Of a stretch of DNA of 8,440 nucleotides, positions 1 through 6,848 are shown piece by piece (position 1 is the stretch's first letter; every line of letters starts with the position of its first letter). The translations under genes and the position numbers were made by a program. Below the pieces are notes generated by a model that was not told the DNA's origin, ran no database searches, and was given only the letters and a program-made list of their open reading frames with translations. Source of the stretch: Thiotrichales bacterium (GTDB lineage Bacteria; Pseudomonadota; Gammaproteobacteria; Thiomicrospirales; Thiomicrospiraceae); NCBI GenBank assembly GCA_014763835.1, contig JACXUQ010000041.1:1-8440 (forward strand), read 5' to 3'.

Positions 1-368
1 GCCTTGTTGGCGGCTACAATCCACAGCGGCTTGCCATCCTTTCGCGCCGCTTTAATCAACGCCTGCACCCAAGCCGTCGGCACCTGATCAACCGCACTGG
101 GTGCCGGCGCTAGAAATAGCGGTTCATACAGATCGCTAAACCAGCTCTCAATGCCGTTTTTTGCCAGCGTTTGCGCAACTTTCCGTTCCTGCGGCAGCAC
201 GCCGTATTCGGACGGCAACCAGAGCAGACGGGCTTCCAGCGGCCGCTCGGCAGCAACAACTTCAATGTTCAAATCCGCATCCGCAAGGCTCAAAACCTGC
301 GTTTGAGCCTGCGCCATCCACGGTAACCAGCACCCTAAAACCAACACCCATCGCAATATGTTACGCAT
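1..368 (-). CDS. Exported protein of unknown function, N-terminal part (cut by left edge)
   Basis: An open frame on the minus strand starts at ATG 368-366 and stays open to position 1, giving 122 residues with no stop. The start is supported by a GGAGA Shine-Dalgarno sequence about 9 nt upstream; a GTG lies directly before it. The N-terminus (MRNILRW, then a hydrophobic run) is a signal peptide with a likely cleavage site after AQA at residues 19-21. A weak lipobox-like VLGC at residues 10-13 sits too early to favour a lipoprotein. The mature part begins as a beta-rich stretch with LLWLPSEYG near residues 48-56, then a helix, and IESWFSDLYEP near 73-83. A segment near the cut edge (KPLWIVAANKA) resembles the start of a Rossmann-like or alpha/beta-hydrolase core. 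I do not recognise the family with confidence, so the periplasmic or envelope location is better supported than any activity. It is divergent from the acyltransferase gene. Confidence 0.72.
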   Translation of the reverse strand, partial: MRNILRWVLVLGCWLPWMAQAQTQVLSLADADLNIEVVAAERPLEARLLWLPSEYGVLPQERKVAQTLAKNGIESWFSDLYEPLFLAPAPSAVDQVPTAWVQALIKAARKDGKPLWIVAANK

Positions 369-523
369 CACACCGTCTCTCCGCTTTTGAGCATCCCGAA
401 GGCTCCCATTGTAGAGGAGGCCGGCTGTAAAAAAAACATCACGTCGCTGTCATCCCGGCGTCAAACAGCCGCTTGATAATCGATTATGAAGCAAACCCGA
501 TACAACACAGGTAAAAAAACAAC
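369..523. other. Divergent intergenic region
   Basis: About 155 bp separate the divergent starts at 368 (minus) and 524 (plus), so promoters for both genes should lie here. It contains an A8 tract (430-437) and the 12-bp palindrome listed separately. A -10-like GATAAT at 475-480 lies within the palindrome region, but no good -35 box is at the right distance, so I do not call a promoter. Confidence 0.4.
476..487. promoter_or_regulatory. Perfect 12-bp palindrome ATAATCGATTAT, candidate operator
   Basis: ATAATCGATTAT is identical to its reverse complement. It lies between two divergent genes, 36 nt upstream of the acyltransferase start codon, and partly overlaps a GATAAT hexamer. Position and symmetry fit a dimeric regulator site. 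The AT-rich composition also allows chance. No regulator gene is next to it in the window. Confidence 0.25.
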
Positions 524-2260
524 ATGCTGAATCTGGAAAAAGCGCTGAACGACAAATTCCCCGAACTGACCCGCAAACCCGGGAGCAAATGGCTTGTCAA
601 ACTGATCAAGGCGCTCAGCCACGAAGAGGAAATTAATCAGTTTATCCTCAGTCACCAGCACCTGCGCGGCTTTGCCTTTTTGGATGCCGTGCTCAACCAC
701 TTCAATTTCAGCTACAACGTCAGCTCACGTGCACTGCAACGCATTCCCGCCGAAGGGCGGGTGATTATTGTCGCCAACCACCCCATCGGCTCGCTGGACG
801 GCCTGGCACTGTTAAAAATGGTGCGTAGCGTGCGCTCCGACGTGCGCATTGTCGCCAGCGACCTGCTCAACCATATCGAACCGTTGCAGTCCCTCTTTCT
901 GGGCGTGGACAATATCACCGGCAAGAACAGCCACAAAACCCAGTTCAAGGCGATGATCGGGGCATTGGAAAACGACGAGGCGGTGATTATTTTCCCTTCG
1001 GGCGAGGTTTCCCGTATCCGTCCCAACGGCGTACGCGACGGCAAATGGAAGGGCGGCTTCCTCAAGCTCGCCGAAAAGACCAAAGCGCCGATTGTGCCGA
1101 TTTACGTGGACGCCCGCAATTCGGCGCTGTTCTACAGTCTGTCCGCGCTTTACAAGCCGTTAGGAACCTTGATGCTGGTGCAGGAGATGTTCAATAAGGA
1201 GCATCAGGAAATTCAGTTCCATATCGGCAAAGCGATTGCCTGGAAAGCGGTTGCCAAGCTGGACCTGCCCGCCAAAACCCTGGCCAACCGCTTCCGCAAG
1301 CATCTCTACCAGCTCGACAAGGAGGCCAAGGCCGCCAAAAAAGGCAAGCCGGCGCTGTTTGAAACGCTGGAGACCGTGGCCCATCCGGTTGACCGCAAGG
1401 CGCTGAAAAAAGCCCTTAAAGCCAGCCAACTATTAGGGCAGACACAGGACGGCAAAAAAATCTATCTGTACGATTTTGAACCCGATTCCCCGGTGATGCA
1501 TGAGATCGGCCGGCTGCGCGAAATGACCTTCCGTTCGGTCGAAGAGGGCACCGGACACGCCTTGGATCTCGATGTCTATGACAGTTACTACCGCCATCTG
1601 GTGTTATGGGACGAAGAGGACCTGGAAATTGTCGGCGCCTACCGCATCGGTGAATGCGGCGCCATTGTCGAAAAGCGCGGTTTGCCCGGTTTGTATACCG
1701 GCACCTTGTTTGACCTGAAAACGGAGATTGAACCCTATCTGCCTCACGCCATCGAACTGGGCCGCAGCTTCGTGCAACCGCGATACTGGGGCATGCGCAG
1801 TCTCGATTATCTGTGGTACGGCATCGGCGCCTATGTGGCGCAGCATCCTAACATCCAATACCTGTTCGGCCCGGTCTCCTTGAGCGACGCCTATCCGCAA
1901 AACGCCAAGGAGTTGATTGTGGGCTTCTATCAACAGCAGTTCGGCTCGCATCAGGACCTGGCCTGCGCAAAACGGCCGGTCGCTTTGAGCGAAGCCAATC
2001 AGCAGATCGCCCAAACGCTGTTCAACGACGACTATAAAACCAGCTTCAAGAAACTCAATGCGCTGCTCGATTTAGAAGGCGTTAAGGTTCCCACCCTGTT
2101 CAAGCAGTATGCAGAACTGTGTGACGACAAAGGCTGCCGCTTTATCGATTTCAGCATCGATCCGAATTTCGGCGACTGTATCGACAGCCTGATTCTGGTG
2201 GAGCTGAATAAAATCCAGGCCAAGAAAAAACAGCGTTACCTGACACCCATAGGCGTATAA
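524..2260 (+). CDS. Bifunctional acyltransferase, PlsC-like plus OlsB-like (OlsF-type aminolipid synthase)
   Basis: This is a 578-residue fusion of two acyltransferase domains. The N-terminal half is a PlsC/LPLAT-type O-acyltransferase: the active-site block NHPIGSLDG is at residues 85-93 (His86, Asp92), a second block FPSGEVSR at 157-164, and KAPIVPIYVD at 187-196. A lysine-rich linker runs about 255-300. The C-terminal half is a GNAT-like OlsB/hemolysin-type N-acyltransferase, with an ELGRSFVQPRYW motif at 411-422, FGPVSLSDAY at 448-457 and a DPNFGDCIDSLILVEL tail at 546-561. In known OlsF proteins such a fusion acylates ornithine and then the lyso-lipid to give ornithine lipid; related enzymes use other amino acids. 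The substrate here is inferred and not visible in the sequence. No transmembrane helix is evident, so a peripheral inner-membrane location is expected. The start ATG has a weak AGG about 13 nt upstream. It is followed after 103 nt by two membrane-protein genes in the same direction. Confidence 0.85.
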   Translation: MLNLEKALNDKFPELTRKPGSKWLVKLIKALSHEEEINQFILSHQHLRGFAFLDAVLNHFNFSYNVSSRALQRIPAEGRVIIVANHPIGSLDGLALLKMVRSVRSDVRIVASDLLNHIEPLQSLFLGVDNITGKNSHKTQFKAMIGALENDEAVIIFPSGEVSRIRPNGVRDGKWKGGFLKLAEKTKAPIVPIYVDARNSALFYSLSALYKPLGTLMLVQEMFNKEHQEIQFHIGKAIAWKAVAKLDLPAKTLANRFRKHLYQLDKEAKAAKKGKPALFETLETVAHPVDRKALKKALKASQLLGQTQDGKKIYLYDFEPDSPVMHEIGRLREMTFRSVEEGTGHALDLDVYDSYYRHLVLWDEEDLEIVGAYRIGECGAIVEKRGLPGLYTGTLFDLKTEIEPYLPHAIELGRSFVQPRYWGMRSLDYLWYGIGAYVAQHPNIQYLFGPVSLSDAYPQNAKELIVGFYQQQFGSHQDLACAKRPVALSEANQQIAQTLFNDDYKTSFKKLNALLDLEGVKVPTLFKQYAELCDDKGCRFIDFSIDPNFGDCIDSLILVELNKIQAKKKQRYLTPIGV

Positions 2261-2363
2261 ACCTATCCAGCATTTATGCGCGGGCGCCGCACTGGTTTAC
2301 AGGGCGGTTTGCCAGTAAACTAACAGGCCACCCATCTGCATAAAATCAAGGCGCGTCACCGTC

Positions 2364-2993
2364 ATGCTGGACTATACCGAATACACCAAATTCCTGATCG
2401 GTTTAATCGCCATCGTTAACCCCATTGGCGTGATTCCGGTCTTTCTCGCCCTCACAGCCGATCTCTATCCGCAGGAGCGCCGCCGGATCATCAATATGAG
2501 CGTGATCGCCGTGGCCAGTATTTTGCTGATTTCGCTGCTGTTCGGCGAGATATTACTGGAGTTTTTCGGTATCTCCATCAACTCCTTCCGTGTCGGCGGC
2601 GGCATTCTGATCCTGCTGATGGCGATTGGCATGATGCACGCCAAAAGCGAACCCAAAGCCGCCAAAGAGAGCTACAAAGCAGATGACCGCGACTCCATCG
2701 CCGTGGTGCCCTTGGCGATTCCACTGCTGGCCGGCCCCGGCGCCATCAGTACCGTGATTATCGAAGCGCATCGCGGCAGCAGCGTCATGCACTACTCCAT
2801 TCTGGCAGGCGACATTCTGATCATTGCCGCTCTATTATGGATGGTGTTTCAGCTCACGCCGTGGATTTCACGTCACCTCAGCGTCATGGGCATGACCATC
2901 GTCACCCGCATTATGGGACTACTGCTGGCCGCGATTGCCATCGAATTCATCGCCAACGGCCTCAAAGGCCTCTTCCCTACTCTGGCGGCATAA
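2364..2993 (+). CDS. MarC-family integral membrane protein
   Basis: This 209-residue polytopic protein has about six hydrophobic segments and the usual length for the MarC family. The N-terminal NPIGVIPVF motif (residues 19-27) and the mid-protein PLAIPLLAGPGAIST motif (116-130) are the two family signature regions; between them lies a charged loop (about 93-110, KSEPKAAKESYKADDRD). MarC proteins sit in the inner membrane. Their transport role is unclear, and the original link to multiple antibiotic resistance in E. coli was not upheld. The start ATG is the first codon that gives the expected LDYTEYTKFLIGLIA N-terminus; an AAGG lies about 13 nt upstream. The stop is 4 nt before the DedA start, so the two genes are probably translated from one mRNA. 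Confidence 0.9.
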   Translation: MLDYTEYTKFLIGLIAIVNPIGVIPVFLALTADLYPQERRRIINMSVIAVASILLISLLFGEILLEFFGISINSFRVGGGILILLMAIGMMHAKSEPKAAKESYKADDRDSIAVVPLAIPLLAGPGAISTVIIEAHRGSSVMHYSILAGDILIIAALLWMVFQLTPWISRHLSVMGMTIVTRIMGLLLAAIAIEFIANGLKGLFPTLAA

Positions 2994-2997
2994 ACCC

Positions 2998-3567
2998 ATG
3001 CTGTTTGACTTGGATCTGGAACAGATTATCAGCCAGTACGGTTATTGGACGATTCTGATCGGCACCTTCTTTGAAGGCGAAATTATTCTGCTGATTGGCG
3101 GCTTTTTGGCGCATCAGGACTATCTGGAATTGCATTGGGTCATTCTGACCGCCTTTGTCGGCAGCCTGGCGGGCGATCAGCTGTTTTTCTATCTGGGGCG
3201 TCGCAAAGGCCGTCGCTTCGTTGAAAACAATCCCAAATGGAAAGCGCGTGCAGACAAGGTGTTTGTACAACTCCAGCGTCACCAGAACTGGCTGGTCATC
3301 AGTTCGCGTTTTCTTTACGGCTTGCGCACCGTCACCCCGTTTGTTATCGGTGCCAGCGGCTACCCGCCTGGGCGCTTCTTTATGCTGAACCTGCTTGGCG
3401 CGGCTATCTGGGCTATCAGCTTCGGCTGGCTCGGCTATCTGATCGGGCAAACTCTGGCGGCACTCATCAACGAAGTCAAACAGATTGAACTCTATGTATT
3501 GGCGGGGTTGATCGGTCTGGCGATCGGCTTGCTGGTGGTGCGTCTAATCCGCAAAAAGCGTCAATAA
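2998..3567 (+). CDS. DedA-family membrane protein
   Basis: This 189-residue DedA (VTT/SNARE-associated) protein has hydrophobic segments near residues 14-37, 45-66, 112-150 and 165-182. Family landmarks are the acidic FFEGE (24-28), GDQLFFYLGRRKGRR (59-73), and SRFLYGLRTVTPFVIGASG (103-121), which carries the conserved Arg and Pro-x-x-x-G; a GYLIG follows at 146-150 and a basic tail RKKRQ ends the protein. Some DedA proteins support proton-motive-force homeostasis, and some flip undecaprenyl phosphate or phospholipids in the inner membrane; this sequence alone does not tell which. I chose ATG 2998, just after the marC-like stop, over an in-frame start at 2935, because the extra 21 residues would lie inside the upstream gene and look unlike the family. 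No strong ribosome site is visible, which suggests translational coupling. Confidence 0.9.
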   Translation: MLFDLDLEQIISQYGYWTILIGTFFEGEIILLIGGFLAHQDYLELHWVILTAFVGSLAGDQLFFYLGRRKGRRFVENNPKWKARADKVFVQLQRHQNWLVISSRFLYGLRTVTPFVIGASGYPPGRFFMLNLLGAAIWAISFGWLGYLIGQTLAALINEVKQIELYVLAGLIGLAIGLLVVRLIRKKRQ

Positions 3568-3602
3568 ACGCCGGCCCCCTCTCTTTCGCATTCACCTGGC
3601 CG

Positions 3603-3623
3603 CTTGATTGCCGTCAAGTTTTT
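3603..3623 (+). terminator. Weak intrinsic terminator-like hairpin after the dedA-type gene
   Basis: CTTGA (3603-3607) and TCAAG (3614-3618) form a 5-bp stem around a 6-nt loop, followed at once by TTTTT (3619-3623). Position, 36 nt after the DedA stop, is right for the end of the upstream gene set. The stem is short and AT-rich, so termination may be partial. Confidence 0.4.
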
Positions 3624-3762
3624 CCACGCTTTTGTCAAAAATCATTTTATACACGCCGACACCAATGTAGATTATATTGGCATTTGGCGAACGAATTGAA
3701 ATACAATACAAAAGTTACACAACCGTACAACTGCAATGCCACATTAATCCGCGAAAGTCATT

Positions 3763-6672
3763 ATGTCATCAAACAACCATCTACGCTTTATCACCAACGT
3801 CAACAGCGAAGCCCGCATCACCTATATCAACGAAGACTATCAGCTCTGGCTGGGTTACCGTCTGGATGAAATCCAAAACCAGCCCACCGCCATGCTGCGT
3901 GCCGATGACGTTCCGCAAATGATTCAGGATGTCATTCGCACCGAGTGCCTCAATAACCGCACACTCAGCTTCGTGATCCACGAAAAAAAGAAAAACGGCG
4001 ACAGTTTCTGGGTCGACATGACGATTCAACCCATCTTCAAGGAGGGTGAATACCAGGGTTATACCTCGGTTAAGCGTGTGATTGAAGACCCCAAGCGGAT
4101 TGAACAGGCGCGTGCACTCTACGCCAAAATCAACCAAGGAAAAATGACCTATTACAACGGTGAATGGGTCAGCAAGGCCCAGCACCGCCTCTATTCGCTG
4201 TTCGGCCTGCACAAGGCCAGTTTGGGACAGAAAATATTCGGTGCCCTGATCCTGATTTCAGCGGTGATTTTGAGCGCGGCGTACCTGCAAGAGCAGAACG
4301 AGAAACGCAGCATTGAACAGAACGCCGCCCTTAACCATACCAAATTCCTCGGAAGCAATCTGGACAAACTCTTAACCAAAAAGGCGGAAATCGGTCTGAC
4401 CAACGCACTCGGATTAACCTTCCCCGCAACCATCCGTCATTTCGCCGCCACCGAAGACCAGGCCGCGTTGAGCGAAAACCTCAGCGGCATCGGTGACCAT
4501 TACCGCGCCTTGTCCGATCTGCAAAACATCAAACTGCATTTCATCAATGAAAAGGGCGAATCCTATTTCAAATCGTGGGTACCACTCGAGAAACAGGTCG
4601 TTGATGACCTGTCCGCTCGCGCCTACATAAAACAAATGATGCAGGAACAAAAACCGATGATCGTCAACGCCGTCAGTTCGGTCGGTTTCAATATCAAATC
4701 GGTTGTGCCGATTTTCGAAAACGGACGCTTTGAAGGGGTTGCCGAATTCATCCAGGGCGTGGGGTCGGTCAAGCGCGATTTTGCCAGACACAAGCAACTC
4801 TATTTGATGGCGATCTCGGTCGATTATGCCTTGGCCGGCGATAAATACCGCGCCCAGAACGCCAATAACATCCCCGTTTCCAACGACAAAAAATGGGTGG
4901 TCGGCAACGACAAGCATTTCTCCATGGAAAACTCCGGTACGCAAATCGAAGCCTTGCGCAACCTGGATTTGAACACGCTATTCAAACAGGGCTACCTGAT
5001 TACTTCGGACTATTTCCACTATGCACAACCGGTTTACGACGCCGCTGAAAAGCTCATGGGATATCACATTATCAGCGAACCGGTCGAGCAGTTTAACGGC
5101 ATCGTTGCCAAACAGTTCAAGGTGGCCGAAAACGCCTTCCTGGAAATTCTGATCAGCATTCTGTCGATGCTCGCCCTGTTCGCGATTCTGCAGTGGTTGC
5201 TGGTTATCAGACCGATCCGCCGCACGCAGCAGACCATGGAAACCGCCGTGGAGCAAAGTGACCTGTTTGCGCGCATCCACATCTACGGCAACGACGAAAT
5301 CCACCAGATGGCCCAGGCCTATAACCGCCAGGCGATGATGTCGCAAGTGGTGATTTCGGAAGTGAATACCGCCATGACGGAAATCGTGGCCGGACGCCTC
5401 GATCACCATATCGACTTCCCGTTTGAAAGTGATTTCGCGCTACTGCAAAACCGCATCAATACCGCCACCGAGAGCCTGAAGAGCACCTTCCAGACCATCG
5501 GCGATGTCATGAGCGACTTGCGTAACGGGCGCTTCGATCAACAGCGTGAAAACACCCTGAAAGGGGAATACGCGCGCGTCATTGACGACTGCAACAGCGC
5601 TACCCGCACTCTCAATAGCGTTTTCAACGAAATCAACGACATCATGGCGTTTGCCGCGCGCGGTAAACTGGATGAACGCATCGCCAACTTCTCCGAAGGC
5701 GACATCCGTCGTCTGCAGAGCAATATCAACGACTCACTGGAAGTGCTGCAATCCGGCTTCAACGATGTCGTCAGCGCCGCGCGCCGCATGGCCGAAGGCG
5801 ACTTTACCCAACCTATAGCACGTTCTTACGAATATACTCTCGACCAAGCCAAGCAGGCCATTAACGAAAGCATCAGCCGCCTGTCAGGGACGCTCATGCA
5901 AGTCACCGACGTGGCCTACCAGATGCGCGACGGCGTGCACACCGTGGTCGAAGGCACGCAGAACCTGAACCAGCGTACGCAGGAACAGGCCGCCGCGCTG
6001 GAACAGACCTCCGCGGCGATGGAGCAGACCACCGCGCAAATCCGCAGCAATCTGGAAAACACCCAGAACGCCCAGCGTATTGCGCAAGTTCAGAACAATA
6101 TGCTGGAAGACGCCAATAACGTCATGCGCGAAACCAAAGTGTCGATGAGCGGCATTCAGCAGGCGTCGGACAAAATCAAGGAAATCACCAGCCTGATCGA
6201 CTCGATCGCCTTCCAGACCAACCTGTTGGCTCTGAATGCGGCCGTCGAAGCGGCGCGTGCCGGCGAACACGGCCGCGGTTTTGCGGTAGTCGCGGGCGAG
6301 GTGCGCAATCTGGCGGCCAAGTCGGCGGAGGCGGCCAAAGAGATCAACAGCCTGATCGAACAGACCTCCAGCGCCATTCAGGTCGGGGTCAATCAGGTCG
6401 ATAAGGTCGGCGATGCCCTGGTACAGGTCACCGACGAAACCCGCAAAGTGCTGGAAATTGTCGGCGAGGTATCGCGCGCCTCTAAAGAGCAATCACAAGG
6501 GGTGGACGAGGTAAACAAGGCCATCACCCAGATCGACAGCACCACGCAGCAGAATGCGGCACTGGTAGAGGAAACCACCGCCACCACCGAAACCCTGCTG
6601 GAGTCTGCGAAAGCACTGGAGTATTCGATGCGCCAATTCCGCCTTAACGCCTTGCCAAATCCTAAAAAATAG
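3763..6672 (+). CDS. Methyl-accepting chemotaxis protein with PAS, periplasmic sensor and five HAMP units
   Basis: This 969-residue chemoreceptor begins with a cytoplasmic PAS domain (about 8-110) of the Aer type: INEDYQLWLGY near 22-32, KKKNGDSFWV at 75-84, GYTSVKR at 99-105. TM1 is about 155-175. A periplasmic region of about 280 residues (176-455) resembles a double Cache sensor. TM2 is about 457-482. Five HAMP units follow (482 to about 712). The signalling domain carries EQTSAAMEQT at 747-756 and VEETTATTE at 935-943 as likely methylation helices, and the conserved hairpin tip, about 812-861, contains QTNLLALNAA and GRGFAVVAGE. There is no CheR-docking pentapeptide; the end is LPNPKK. 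It should signal to CheA/CheW, with ligands unknown. ATG 3763 has a weak GAAAG upstream. Its own promoter is expected in the 195-nt gap, but I found no convincing box. Confidence 0.93.
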   Translation: MSSNNHLRFITNVNSEARITYINEDYQLWLGYRLDEIQNQPTAMLRADDVPQMIQDVIRTECLNNRTLSFVIHEKKKNGDSFWVDMTIQPIFKEGEYQGYTSVKRVIEDPKRIEQARALYAKINQGKMTYYNGEWVSKAQHRLYSLFGLHKASLGQKIFGALILISAVILSAAYLQEQNEKRSIEQNAALNHTKFLGSNLDKLLTKKAEIGLTNALGLTFPATIRHFAATEDQAALSENLSGIGDHYRALSDLQNIKLHFINEKGESYFKSWVPLEKQVVDDLSARAYIKQMMQEQKPMIVNAVSSVGFNIKSVVPIFENGRFEGVAEFIQGVGSVKRDFARHKQLYLMAISVDYALAGDKYRAQNANNIPVSNDKKWVVGNDKHFSMENSGTQIEALRNLDLNTLFKQGYLITSDYFHYAQPVYDAAEKLMGYHIISEPVEQFNGIVAKQFKVAENAFLEILISILSMLALFAILQWLLVIRPIRRTQQTMETAVEQSDLFARIHIYGNDEIHQMAQAYNRQAMMSQVVISEVNTAMTEIVAGRLDHHIDFPFESDFALLQNRINTATESLKSTFQTIGDVMSDLRNGRFDQQRENTLKGEYARVIDDCNSATRTLNSVFNEINDIMAFAARGKLDERIANFSEGDIRRLQSNINDSLEVLQSGFNDVVSAARRMAEGDFTQPIARSYEYTLDQAKQAINESISRLSGTLMQVTDVAYQMRDGVHTVVEGTQNLNQRTQEQAAALEQTSAAMEQTTAQIRSNLENTQNAQRIAQVQNNMLEDANNVMRETKVSMSGIQQASDKIKEITSLIDSIAFQTNLLALNAAVEAARAGEHGRGFAVVAGEVRNLAAKSAEAAKEINSLIEQTSSAIQVGVNQVDKVGDALVQVTDETRKVLEIVGEVSRASKEQSQGVDEVNKAITQIDSTTQQNAALVEETTATTETLLESAKALEYSMRQFRLNALPNPKK
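5206..5898 (+). repeat. Five tandem HAMP units with an exact 45-residue period
   Basis: Within the chemoreceptor, equivalent anchor positions fall at residues 499 (SDLF), 544 (GRLD), 589 (GRFD), 634 (GKLD) and 679 (GDFT), each 45 residues (135 nt) after the last. Each unit also has an acidic connector before its second helix (GNDEI, FESDF, LKGEY, SEGDI, YEYTL). The first unit has the canonical IRPIRR start directly after TM2. The units differ strongly in sequence, so the repeat is old and not a recent DNA duplication. In known poly-HAMP receptors such chains relay signals from the sensor to the kinase-control tip. Confidence 0.75.
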
Positions 6673-6682
6673 GCAAAAATCC

Positions 6683-6716
6683 GTTCTGCATACTGATAAA
6701 CAACAGTATGCAGAAC
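6683..6716. terminator. 13-bp perfect hairpin downstream of the chemoreceptor gene
   Basis: GTTCTGCATACTG (6683-6695) and CAGTATGCAGAAC (6704-6716) are perfect reverse complements around an 8-nt loop, beginning 10 nt after the chemoreceptor stop. On the plus strand an A5 tract (6675-6679) precedes it, but no T tract follows. On the minus strand the hairpin is followed by GGATTTTTG. It may be a U-tract-poor or bidirectional terminator, or a 3'-end stabiliser. Confidence 0.5.
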
Positions 6717-6803
6717 AGCCATTGCAAATAACCCGGCCTGTTGAAACTATTCTTTTTTTAACCCTCTTTACAACCCAGCAGCGGCTGGATCGGAACTGTC
6801 TGG

Positions 6804-6848
6804 ATGCCTCAATCACGCCCGGAATCCTACCATCACGGCATCGTGTGA
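6804..6848 (+). other. Possible original 5' end of the GGDEF gene, closed by in-frame TGA
   Basis: ATG 6804 opens a 14-codon frame (MPQSRPESYHHGIV) ending in TGA 6846-6848, directly in frame with ATG 6849 of the GGDEF gene. GGAA lies 8 nt before ATG 6804, a better ribosome site than anything before 6849. The segment would supply polar and basic residues before the first membrane helix. One base change, TGA from TGG, would join the two. This is inference; it could also be a chance frame. Confidence 0.3.

Noticed and set aside
411..418. Strong Shine-Dalgarno-like AGAGGAGG on the plus strand
   Set aside because: No start codon with an open frame follows at a suitable distance, so it does not mark a gene.
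2291..2320. Inverted repeats between the acyltransferase and MarC genes (ACTGG/CCAGT and GTTTAC/GTAAAC)
   Set aside because: The two stems exclude each other, are only 5-6 bp with 14-16 nt loops, and no T tract follows, so a terminator call is not supported.
2935..2997. Longer N-terminus for the DedA protein
   Set aside because: The extra 21 residues overlap the MarC coding end, are not hydrophobic or family-like, and the internal ATG right after the MarC stop gives the usual DedA length.
3614..3640. Possible flagellar sigma-28 promoter before the chemoreceptor (TCAAGTTT, 11 nt, TGTCAAAA)
   Set aside because: The upstream half is close to consensus, but the -10 half matches only about 3 of 8 positions of GCCGATAA.
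5884..6492. Long antisense open frame (about 200 residues) opposite the chemoreceptor signalling domain
   Set aside because: It is a shadow of a strongly conserved sense gene, with low-complexity composition and no recognisable domain.
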